Source: Clostridia bacterium
Lineage (GTDB): Bacteria > Bacillota_A > Clostridia > Christensenellales > Borkfalkiaceae
DNA: 5,923 nt
Assembly (NCBI GenBank): GCA_017504735.1
Contig: JAFVQP010000197.1
Coordinates: 1-5,923 of the forward strand
Direction of reading: 5' to 3'
The translations under genes and the position numbers were made by a program. Below, one piece after another: positions 1-5,923 of this stretch (the first letter of the stretch is position 1; each line of letters opens with the position of its first letter). The notes under the pieces were generated by a model. The model ran no database searches. It was given only the letters and a program-made list of their open reading frames with translations, and had not been told where the DNA came from.

Positions 1-405
1 ACGAAAGGCGATGATTGGTATCAAGACGACCAAGGCGTAAACTACGATGGTTACTACAACATGGTATTTGACAAGGCGGACGGTGATTATACCGCTACCT
101 TGACGAAGATTAATTACAGCCTTTACAGCGAAGTATCCTTCGGCTTATACGTAGGGTATCCTGAAGGCGCGGCAATTTCTGTGACGATCAACGGTCAAAC
201 CTGTTCGACGTTAGATGGTTACTACGTAGTAGAAATTAACGGCAAAAACTTGAATATCCACAAGATGAACGAACCTGAAAACGTACTCTTGACGGCAACG
301 CTTACGGACGCGCAGTATAACGGCACGGAAGCTCTTACGTTGAACGTTACGGAAAGCGGTTGGAGTAATGTTCAAATTTCCCATATCTTGGGTACGCTTG
401 CATAA
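1..405 (+). CDS. C-terminal part of an unrecognised, probably secreted beta-rich protein (5' end outside window)
   Basis: The frame is open from base 1 and ends at TAA 403-405, giving 134 visible codons; the true start lies upstream. An internal ATG at 61 has no convincing ribosome binding site and is not taken as the start. The visible residues alternate polar and hydrophobic positions, with many Thr, Tyr, Asn and Gly. Stretches such as VSFGLYVGY, ISVTING and YYVVEINGKNLNIHK look like beta strands with NG turns. This is typical of Ig-like or carbohydrate-binding beta-sandwich modules on extracellular proteins. No LPXTG anchor, transmembrane tail or catalytic motif is visible, and the protein simply ends in GTLA. 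I do not recognise the family. Position next to a sugar-uptake operon fits a secreted glycan-binding or glycan-degrading protein, but that is only inference. The following hairpin suggests it ends its own transcript. Confidence 0.75.
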   Translation, partial: TKGDDWYQDDQGVNYDGYYNMVFDKADGDYTATLTKINYSLYSEVSFGLYVGYPEGAAISVTINGQTCSTLDGYYVVEINGKNLNIHKMNEPENVLLTATLTDAQYNGTEALTLNVTESGWSNVQISHILGTLA

Positions 406-432
406 ATCAAGAAACCATCTTAATGGATTACA

Positions 433-477
433 TGGTGGAAAAGTCTTGCGCAGGAAACTGCGCAGGACTTTCCGCCA
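433..477 (+). terminator. Long GAAA-loop hairpin after the first gene, possible transcription terminator without a U-tract
   Basis: Bases 440-453 pair with 458-471 as 14 continuous pairs (one G-U at 446/465), closed by a GAAA tetraloop at 454-457. After a bulged A at 439, six more pairs (433-438 with 472-477, one G-U) extend the stem to about 20 pairs. The hairpin starts 28 bases after the stop codon of the first gene. On the + strand it is followed by AATTAAAAAA rather than a run of T, so it is not a canonical intrinsic terminator. On the - strand there is no T run after it either. It may be a U-tract-poor terminator, a 3'-end stabilising structure, or a leader element of the mannosidase transcript. 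Confidence 0.5.
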
Positions 478-490
478 ATTAAAAAACTCG

Positions 491-504
491 CGTGTATATA
501 CGTG
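491..504. promoter_or_regulatory. Candidate operator: palindromic CGTGTATATACGTG upstream of the mannosidase gene
   Basis: GTATATAC at 494-501 is a perfect 8-base palindrome, flanked by direct CGTG copies at 491-494 and 501-504. It lies between the hairpin and the ribosome binding site, where a regulator of the catabolic operon could bind. It does not match a catabolite-responsive element, and it lacks the central CG common in LacI-family operators. No convincing -35/-10 pair was found here, so the promoter itself is unplaced. A palindrome this short could be chance. Confidence 0.2.
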
Positions 505-529
505 CGCAATGAGAGTTGAAAAAATATTT

Positions 530-534
530 AGGAG
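530..534 (+). promoter_or_regulatory. Ribosome binding site of the beta-mannosidase gene
   Basis: AGGAG lies 10 bases before ATG 545. The spacing is slightly long but usable. No other in-frame start with a better site is nearby, and the conserved GH2 N-terminal sequence begins within the first few residues. The site therefore supports ATG 545. Confidence 0.75.
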
Positions 535-544
535 TTGACTTTGC

Positions 545-3007
545 ATGAAAAAGGTCAAAATACAAAACTGGCAGTTAGAGTTTGACGGGCGTACTATTCC
601 CGCTAAAGTGCCAGGGGATATTACCATTGATTTGTATAACGCAGGGATTGTAAAAAATCCCTATTTCGGGGACAACCAAAAAGAGAACGATTGGATTCCC
701 CGTCAGGATTTTACGTATATTACGGAAATCGAAGCGGACGATGATTTGTTGGTGCAGGAGTCCGTTCAGCTTGTCTTTAACGGCATTGACGTATATGCGG
801 ACGTTTACTTAAATAATCAGTTAATCGGCAGTACGGACAATATGTTCCTGCAATACCGTTTTGAGGTGCGCGACGTTTTGAAGAAGGGGAAAAACTTCCT
901 TCGCGTTGAAATGAAATCCACCTTGAACAAAATGGATACCTTTGATACGACGGGGTATTTCGCGATATTCAACCTGAAGAGAATGTTCGTGAGAAAAGCG
1001 CAGTGTCATTTCGGTTGGGACTGGGCTCCGAAGATTTGCGCCTACGGTATTTGGGAAGACGTATATCTTGAATATGGTAACAGATGCCGTATCGACACCG
1101 TCTATACGGTAGCGGACGATAAAGGGAACGTAACGCTGTTTACCGAACTCAATTATAACATTTTCATCACCAAGGATAATGACCAGAAAAAGGTAAATCT
1201 TGTCTATGCTGACGAGCAAGGCGATACGTTGCATTATTATGTGTCCAAAACGCCTTATGGCAACGATTATCTCAAAAAATCGGTAAAAGTAACGGGTAAA
1301 AAGAATTTTGGTTGCTTTACGCTGAATGATTTTCAGCTTTGGTGGCCGATCGGTTACGGCGAACACCCCTTGTATAATTACAAGGTAGAGCTGGAAAGAA
1401 ACGGTGAAATCGTACATACCGAAACGGGTAGATTTGCATTCCGCACCGTACAGCTTGTAGAAGAACCGAAAGGGGATTCGCTTTTAGGCTACGAATTAAA
1501 AATCAACGGAAAAGCGATATTTGTCCGTGGCGCAAACTGGATTCCTATCGAATGCTTTACAGGTGTTGTTGAGGACGAAAAATACGATCGTTTGACCGAC
1601 CTTGCCAAAAACGGCAATTTCAATATGCTCCGCGTTTGGGGCGGCGGTATCTATGAAAAGGATATCTTCTATCACCTTTGCGACGAAAAGGGCATTTTGG
1701 TATGGCAGGATATTATGCTTGCCTGCGCGGATATTCCGGAAGACAAACCCGATTGGGTGGATAATATGCTTCGAGAAATCGAATACCAAGTGAAGAGATT
1801 GAGAAATCACCCTTCGCTTGTATACTGGTGCGGCGGCAACGAAAAAACGGGTAGCTGCGGCAGACACATCACCAAAGGCGATTTCTTCGTAAATTGCATT
1901 ATGCAGGGTTTGATTGCGCACTTGGATAAAACTCGCCCCTATGCTCGCCAAAGCCCTTGTAGCTGGACGGACGTAGGTAACGATATTTCGTCGGGCGAAA
2001 GCCACCACAACTCGTTTGAAAGAAGTCTTTTGGAAGGGGTGGACAAATACAGAAGCTTGGTTTCTGAAAAAATCGTACCGTTTATCTCCGAGGCTGCGCT
2101 GATGGGGCCGAACACGGTGGAAACGAACAAGAAAATATATCCTGCGGATAAGCTGTGGCCGATGAATGAGCTGTGGGATGACAGATTGATGGAGAACCCC
2201 TACGGCATCGTACCGCTGACCTTTGCGCAAAGACAAATGAAGTATGCGGAAGATACCTATGGAAAGGTAAAGAACCTTGAAGATTTCACTGCAAAAGCGA
2301 TGCAGGTACACGCGGAAGCGATGCGGGTGGAAGCAGAATTTGCTCGTTCCAACGAAGGGATTACCGCAGGCTTTATGAACTGGATGTATTCGGACATTTG
2401 GCCTTCGGGAAGTTGGTCGGCGATTGATTACTGGTGCGAACCCAAGCAGGTTTACTACCAAATGAAACGCTCGTATGCGCCCCAGCTTATTACGTTTGTG
2501 GAAAACGGAAAAGGGGAAACGGAGCTTGTCGTTGTCAACGATACGCTTAATCCCTATTCTACGGCAATCCGCTACGGGGTAAAGACCTTGGACGGAACGG
2601 TTTTGTACGAAGCAAACACGGCTGTAAACGGACTTATCGGCGTATACAAAGAAAAGGTGAATTTCGATTGCAACAGAGCAGACGTTTATCTCTTTGCAGA
2701 ATACGCTCAAAACGGCGAAAACGCTTCGGTGGTATATTCTCCCAAGCTTTGGAGCGGTGTGCGTTTTACCAGCGATTACGAAGTAAAAACGGAGAAGCTT
2801 GACGCTTGCTCGGTAAAGGTTACCATCAAGGCGAACGCGTTTGCGAAATCGGTGTTTATTTCGATGAAGGACAACTACAAATACACCTATTCCGACAACT
2901 ATATTGACGTAGAGGCAGGCAAGGAAAAATCGGTGATTATTACGGCAAGCGAGCCTATTGACGAAGCGCAAATCACCGTAACCGACTTTGCCAAGATGAC
3001 GGTGTGA
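545..3007 (+). CDS. Glycoside hydrolase family 2 beta-mannosidase, cytoplasmic
   Basis: This 820-residue protein is complete and of normal length for a GH2 beta-mannosidase, which removes terminal beta-linked mannose from oligosaccharides with retention of configuration. Domain order, judged by eye: N-terminal jelly-roll sugar-binding domain (about 5-175, with the family-like VPGDITIDLYNAGI stretch and W50), Ig-like domain (about 181-298), TIM-barrel catalytic domain (about 302-640), and C-terminal beta-sandwich domains (about 645-820). The likely acid/base is E433 in CGGNEK, after NHPSLVYW. The likely nucleophile is E516 in PFISEAAL. Other family marks are GWDWAP (157-162), WGGGIYE (365-371), MLACADIP (391-398) and DIWPSGSWSAIDYW (617-630). 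There is no signal peptide, so it should act in the cytoplasm on imported sugars. Family variants are GWDWAP where GWDWGP is usual, and SEAAL where SEFG is usual. The related GH2 activities (beta-galactosidase, beta-glucuronidase, exo-glucosaminidase) fit less well than beta-mannosidase. The downstream HAD gene starts one base after its stop. Confidence 0.88.
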   Translation: MKKVKIQNWQLEFDGRTIPAKVPGDITIDLYNAGIVKNPYFGDNQKENDWIPRQDFTYITEIEADDDLLVQESVQLVFNGIDVYADVYLNNQLIGSTDNMFLQYRFEVRDVLKKGKNFLRVEMKSTLNKMDTFDTTGYFAIFNLKRMFVRKAQCHFGWDWAPKICAYGIWEDVYLEYGNRCRIDTVYTVADDKGNVTLFTELNYNIFITKDNDQKKVNLVYADEQGDTLHYYVSKTPYGNDYLKKSVKVTGKKNFGCFTLNDFQLWWPIGYGEHPLYNYKVELERNGEIVHTETGRFAFRTVQLVEEPKGDSLLGYELKINGKAIFVRGANWIPIECFTGVVEDEKYDRLTDLAKNGNFNMLRVWGGGIYEKDIFYHLCDEKGILVWQDIMLACADIPEDKPDWVDNMLREIEYQVKRLRNHPSLVYWCGGNEKTGSCGRHITKGDFFVNCIMQGLIAHLDKTRPYARQSPCSWTDVGNDISSGESHHNSFERSLLEGVDKYRSLVSEKIVPFISEAALMGPNTVETNKKIYPADKLWPMNELWDDRLMENPYGIVPLTFAQRQMKYAEDTYGKVKNLEDFTAKAMQVHAEAMRVEAEFARSNEGITAGFMNWMYSDIWPSGSWSAIDYWCEPKQVYYQMKRSYAPQLITFVENGKGETELVVVNDTLNPYSTAIRYGVKTLDGTVLYEANTAVNGLIGVYKEKVNFDCNRADVYLFAEYAQNGENASVVYSPKLWSGVRFTSDYEVKTEKLDACSVKVTIKANAFAKSVFISMKDNYKYTYSDNYIDVEAGKEKSVIITASEPIDEAQITVTDFAKMTV

Positions 3008-3011
3008 TATG
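3005..3011 (+). promoter_or_regulatory. Stop-start junction, probable translational coupling
   Basis: The mannosidase stop TGA (3005-3007) is separated by a single T from ATG 3009. The bases before this ATG contain no clear AGGAGG-type site, unlike the genes at 545 and 3892. Ribosomes finishing the mannosidase probably reinitiate here, which would tie the amount of HAD protein to that of the mannosidase. Confidence 0.6.
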
Positions 3012-3869
3012 AAGAAATACAACGTAAACGGAGTAGAGTTTTTCGACTGGAAAGGTAAGCCGTACTGCACCATCAATCAATGCGGTGTAGAGGCGACCTA
3101 CCCCTTTGAAAAACCGCAAACGGAATTCCCCATACAAGCCGTTTTGATGGACTTGGACGGAACGACGGTTATCAGCGAAGAATTTTGGATTTACCTCATT
3201 GAAAAGACGGTCAAGCAAATTTCTTCCCCCGATTTTCGTTTATCGGAAGAAGATACACCGTACGTATCGGGCTTTTCCACAGCGGAACACTTGGAGTATT
3301 GCTTAAACAAATACAAAATCCCCAAGACGGTGAACGATGCGTTGGAAGTCTATCACAAGACGGCGCGTTTCGAGCTGAACGAAATCATGGAAGGCCGTGG
3401 AAACGTGGACGCATTCAAACCGAGAGAGGGCTTGAAGGAATTTCTTGATAGCTTGAAAAAAGCAGGGATAAAGATAGGGCTTGCGACCAGCGGTTTGGAT
3501 TATAAAGCAATCCCCGAAATCCTTTCCGCATTCCGTATTTTAGACATGGGCAATCCTATCGAATTTTACGATGCGATTATCACAGGCGGCAGACGTAAGG
3601 GCGAAGGGGAATACGGCACGATCGGTGAAATGGCGGTCAAGCCTCATCCTTGGATTTATTCAGAACTCATCGGCGGCTTGAACGTAGATAAGAAACACGC
3701 AATCGTTATCGAAGATTCGTCGGCGGGGCTTTTGTCAGGCAGACTTGCAGGGATGAACGTCATCGGTTTTAACGACGGGAACCTTATCCAAAGCGGTTTG
3801 CACGAAGAATGTATCGCGATGGTGGATACGTTTGAAGATATTATGCAATTTTTACAAATCAAAAAATGA
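3009..3869 (+). CDS. HAD-superfamily hydrolase, beta-phosphoglucomutase-like fold, probable sugar-phosphate phosphatase
   Basis: This 286-residue soluble protein carries all four HAD motifs. Motif I is MDLDGT with nucleophile D48 and acid/base D50. Motif II is T160-S161 in GLATSG. Motif III is K211 in KPHPWIY. Motif IV is E235-D236 in VIEDSSAG, for Mg2+. A helical cap between motifs I and II (about 60-140) places it in the subfamily I group that includes beta-phosphoglucomutases and small-molecule phosphatases. Aligned by eye with Lactococcus beta-phosphoglucomutase, the positions of H20, K45 and R49 are W60, S87 and T91. A mutase role is therefore unlikely and a phosphatase is favoured. About 40 residues precede the HAD core, with C20 and C25 as a CX4C pair. 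The later ATG (M47, base 3147) lacks a ribosome binding site and would sit inside motif I, so the extension is taken as real. The substrate is unknown; a phosphorylated sugar is suggested only by the operon. Confidence 0.85.
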   Translation: MKKYNVNGVEFFDWKGKPYCTINQCGVEATYPFEKPQTEFPIQAVLMDLDGTTVISEEFWIYLIEKTVKQISSPDFRLSEEDTPYVSGFSTAEHLEYCLNKYKIPKTVNDALEVYHKTARFELNEIMEGRGNVDAFKPREGLKEFLDSLKKAGIKIGLATSGLDYKAIPEILSAFRILDMGNPIEFYDAIITGGRRKGEGEYGTIGEMAVKPHPWIYSELIGGLNVDKKHAIVIEDSSAGLLSGRLAGMNVIGFNDGNLIQSGLHEECIAMVDTFEDIMQFLQIKK

Positions 3870-3877
3870 GAAGTCAT

Positions 3878-3883
3878 AGGAGG
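3878..3883 (+). promoter_or_regulatory. Strong ribosome binding site of the solute-binding protein gene
   Basis: A perfect AGGAGG lies 8 bases before ATG 3892, within the 22-base gap after the HAD stop codon. It fixes ATG 3892 as the start over the ATG two codons later. It is the best site in the window, which suits the high expression usual for binding proteins. Confidence 0.85.
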
Positions 3884-3891
3884 AAAATATT

Positions 3892-5517
3892 ATGAAAATG
3901 AAAAGATGTATGAGCGTTCTTTTGGGCTGCGCATTGTTGTCCAGCTCGTTGTTGGCGACGGCGTGCGGCGGTCAACTAGAAGGCACGGTGGAAGTAGAAG
4001 GTAAAACGACGATTCAGGTTGCAGGCTACGATGCAGGACTTGGCTTAGAATGGTTGAGGGACGCTGCAAAAGACTTTGAGGCAAAATATGCAACGGAATC
4101 CTTTGAAGACGGTAAGGAAGGTGTGGCAGTTGTTGTAAGCGGATGCGAAGGCGCGGACATGATGATCACCAAAAACTTGAACAAGGACGTGTACTTTACT
4201 GAGTTGTTCGACTATTATTCCTACGTAAACAAGGGTTTGGTTGCGGATATTTCGTCGGTTGTAACCGATTCGCTCAGCGCGTTTGGCGAAAACACGACGG
4301 TAGGCGCAAAGATGGATCAATCGATCAAGAATTTCCTTACCGCAAATGATGGAAAATATTACGCATTGCCTTTCTACGATGGGTTTATGGGCTTCATTTA
4401 CGACGTGGATATGTTTGAAGAAAAGGGCTACTTCTTCACGGAAGACGGCGAGTTTACGGGCGATCCTGATGAAAAGTCGGCGGGTATCGATGGCGTAAGC
4501 GGCACGTGGGACGACGGTTTGCCCAAGACGTACGCGCAGTTCAATCAGCTTGTCAACTATATCCGTGACGGCGGACAGGTTACGCCGTTCGTGTATTCTG
4601 CGGAAGGGAGAGACTATTTCAGAAGGGGCTTGACCAACTGGTGGGCGGACTACGAAGGCAAAGACTATATGCTCCGCAACTGGACGTTTGAAGGGGAAAC
4701 GGACTATATCGAAAAATTTGAAAACGGCGCACCCGTAATCAAAACGACGACGGTTAGCACGTCGGACTTGAGCGTTTTACAGCAACAGCCTGGTAAATAT
4801 TATGCTTTGAGTTTCTTGAAGGACGTTGTTTGTTCGAACACGGACAACTACACTAGCGCATCCGACTTCAAGAACGCGCAGTATCAATTTATCGCAGGGG
4901 ATATGGGTATAGAACCTGTTGCCATGATAATGGAAGGCGTATGGTGGGAAACGGAAGCCGACCTTGCAGATTCGTTCACGTCCATTTCGAGAAACGATAT
5001 TGACTACGATGCAACGCAGGGCAGCTATAAATCCACAAGAAGATTTGCATTTATGCCTATTCCCAAGGTAGACGATGCGGCTTTGGCGAATAATAACAAG
5101 CAAACTCTCTATTCGGGGAACGATGCATTCTGCTTCGTCAGCGCGAACTCTAAGGGCGCGAAGTTGGAGGTTGCGAAGCTCTTCTTGCAATTTATGCACA
5201 CGGACGAACAGCTTTCTGCGTTCACGGCAAAAATGTCTATTACCCGTTCGATGAATTATCAAATGAAGGATGCTGACTTGGAAAAGATGACCTACTTTGG
5301 TAAATCGGTTATGGAAATGAAGAGCGCATCGGACGTCGTATATCCTTATTCTGGTCACGAGTATTATATCAGCAATTCTTCAAACTTCTCGCTTGGTCAA
5401 TGGGGATGGAGATCGATGGTTGGCGGCAGACCTGTAATGAACCCGTTTGAAGAATATTTAGATCATCCTAACACCACGGCACAAATGTATTTTGAGGGGT
5501 TGAAAGCTGCTCATTAA
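3892..5517 (+). CDS. Sugar ABC transporter extracellular solute-binding lipoprotein (family 1)
   Basis: This 541-residue protein begins with a lipoprotein signal peptide: charged KMKR, a hydrophobic stretch (about 7-22) and ATAC at 22-25. C25 is the likely lipidated residue, followed by GGQ. Alanine at -3 is a less common lipobox residue, but the site is credible. The mature protein should be membrane-anchored on the outer face and deliver sugar to the permease. Family 1 marks are YYALPFYDGFMGFIYDVDMF (157-176, hinge region), PKTYAQFNQLV (211-221), FAFMPIPKVDD (386-396) and the C-terminal LEVAKLFLQFMHTDEQLSAF stretch (425-444). Paired Trp and aromatic residues (W250-W251, W351-W352) could stack on sugar rings. 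It is longer than MalE-type proteins (about 400), in keeping with larger Clostridia binding proteins for oligosaccharides. An acidic Gly-rich loop at about 184-209 may bind metal. It ends in tandem stops TAA TAA. The ligand is not determined; a beta-mannoside is inferred from the adjacent GH2 gene. Confidence 0.9.
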   Translation: MKMKRCMSVLLGCALLSSSLLATACGGQLEGTVEVEGKTTIQVAGYDAGLGLEWLRDAAKDFEAKYATESFEDGKEGVAVVVSGCEGADMMITKNLNKDVYFTELFDYYSYVNKGLVADISSVVTDSLSAFGENTTVGAKMDQSIKNFLTANDGKYYALPFYDGFMGFIYDVDMFEEKGYFFTEDGEFTGDPDEKSAGIDGVSGTWDDGLPKTYAQFNQLVNYIRDGGQVTPFVYSAEGRDYFRRGLTNWWADYEGKDYMLRNWTFEGETDYIEKFENGAPVIKTTTVSTSDLSVLQQQPGKYYALSFLKDVVCSNTDNYTSASDFKNAQYQFIAGDMGIEPVAMIMEGVWWETEADLADSFTSISRNDIDYDATQGSYKSTRRFAFMPIPKVDDAALANNNKQTLYSGNDAFCFVSANSKGAKLEVAKLFLQFMHTDEQLSAFTAKMSITRSMNYQMKDADLEKMTYFGKSVMEMKSASDVVYPYSGHEYYISNSSNFSLGQWGWRSMVGGRPVMNPFEEYLDHPNTTAQMYFEGLKAAH

Positions 5518-5530
5518 TAAGAGGTTAAAG

Positions 5531-5923
5531 ATGGAAAATACCGAGTTAACAAAACGAAAAGTAGATGGAAAATTGATTTTCTATATTGTCTGTTTTGCTT
5601 TTCCCGTATTGCAATTTTTGATATTTTACGTAGGTGTTAATTTACAAAGCATTTTGCTTGCATTTCAAAAATATGACGGACAAACAACTTCATTCTATTT
5701 TGATGGTCAAGACCTTTTTGTGAATTTTAAAAAGGTCTATCAAGAATTAACGGAAACAAATACCCTGTTGGTTGCATTGAAAAATTCGTTGATTGTATGG
5801 GGGGCGACTTCTATTGTCGGTACGGTTGCGGCTGTATTTTTCTCTTATTACATATACAAGCAGAAAGCACCTGGGAGATTTTTTAGATTTATTCTTTTTA
5901 TTCCTTCCATTTTGCCCGCAGTA
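5531..5923 (+). CDS. Sugar ABC transporter permease, MalF/UgpA type (3' end outside window)
   Basis: The first 131 codons of an inner-membrane permease are visible and run off the window edge. ATG 5531 follows GAGG (5521-5524) by 6 bases, and the gene starts 13 bases after the binding-protein stop, so the two are co-transcribed. Three hydrophobic segments are seen: about 15-38, 84-109, and one starting near 117. Family marks are ILLAFQKYDG (41-50, like the 'LSF.dy' stretch after helix 1), KNSLIVWGA (84-92) and RFFRFILFIPSILPAV at the edge, matching the 'ffR.i.flP' helix of MalF-type subunits. The cytoplasmic coupling loop (EAA motif) lies beyond the window. G+C is clearly lower than in the upstream genes. 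A second permease (MalG type) would be expected next. The ATPase may be encoded elsewhere, as with the shared MsmX-type ATPases of Bacillota. Confidence 0.88.
   Translation, partial: MENTELTKRKVDGKLIFYIVCFAFPVLQFLIFYVGVNLQSILLAFQKYDGQTTSFYFDGQDLFVNFKKVYQELTETNTLLVALKNSLIVWGATSIVGTVAAVFFSYYIYKQKAPGRFFRFILFIPSILPAV

Noticed and set aside
448..467. Two GCGCAGGA copies as a direct repeat or CRISPR-like unit
   Set aside because: They arise from the two arms of the hairpin, and there is no further copy or spacer pattern.
516..544. TTGAAA (516-521) and TTGACT (535-540) as -35 promoter boxes
   Set aside because: A -10 box at normal spacing would fall on or inside the start of the coding sequence, and no TATAAT-like sequence is present there.
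211..627. 138-codon - strand frame spanning the intergenic region
   Set aside because: It overlaps the ends of two + strand coding regions and the hairpin, and shows no recognisable family.
821..1417. 198-codon open frame on the - strand
   Set aside because: Shadow of the GH2 N-terminal region, with no domain-like sequence.
1496..3076. 526-codon open frame on the - strand, antisense to the mannosidase
   Set aside because: It lies wholly opposite a clearly conserved GH2 gene. Its translation is rich in Arg, His, Phe and Val with no recognisable domain, as expected of a complement-strand shadow, and no independent gene context supports it.
3009..3869. Assignment of the HAD protein as beta-phosphoglucomutase
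   Set aside because: The cap and loop residues needed for the mutase cycle (H20, K45 and R49 equivalents) are replaced by W60, S87 and T91 in a by-eye alignment.
4777..5358. 193-codon open frame on the - strand
   Set aside because: Shadow of the solute-binding protein gene; the translation is Arg-, His- and Cys-rich and not protein-like.

Overview
The window looks like a carbohydrate-utilisation locus of a Gram-positive, Clostridia-like bacterium (Bacillota). This placement is an inference. It rests on strong AGGAGG-type ribosome binding sites, a lipoprotein-anchored family 1 sugar-binding protein followed directly by a MalF-type permease, and the absence of any SusC/SusD-type genes. All genes read on the + strand.

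Layout. (1) Positions 1-405 hold the C-terminal 134 codons of an unrecognised, probably extracellular beta-rich protein. (2) Positions 406-544 are an intergenic region. It contains a long GAAA-capped hairpin, a small palindromic element and a ribosome binding site, and probably separates two transcription units. (3) Positions 545-3007 encode a complete glycoside hydrolase family 2 enzyme of beta-mannosidase type, with no signal peptide and therefore probably cytoplasmic. (4) Positions 3009-3869 encode a HAD-superfamily phosphatase-like protein. It starts one base after the mannosidase stop codon and is probably translationally coupled to it. (5) Positions 3892-5517 encode a 541-residue extracellular solute-binding lipoprotein of a sugar ABC transporter. 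(6) Positions 5531-5923 are the first 131 codons of the matching ABC permease, cut by the window edge.

How the genes may work together. The binding lipoprotein would capture a beta-mannoside or other short oligosaccharide outside the cell. The permease, with partners beyond the window, would import it, and the cytoplasmic GH2 enzyme would remove terminal sugar residues. The HAD protein could act on a phosphorylated sugar produced downstream. The sugar specificity is inferred from the GH2 family signature, and the HAD substrate is unknown. No transporter ATPase, second permease or regulator is visible here.

The window is mostly an ordinary glycan-catabolism operon. The points most worth a second look are the GH2 active-site variants, the N-terminal extension and missing mutase residues of the HAD protein, an acidic loop in the binding protein, and a sharp drop in G+C at the permease.
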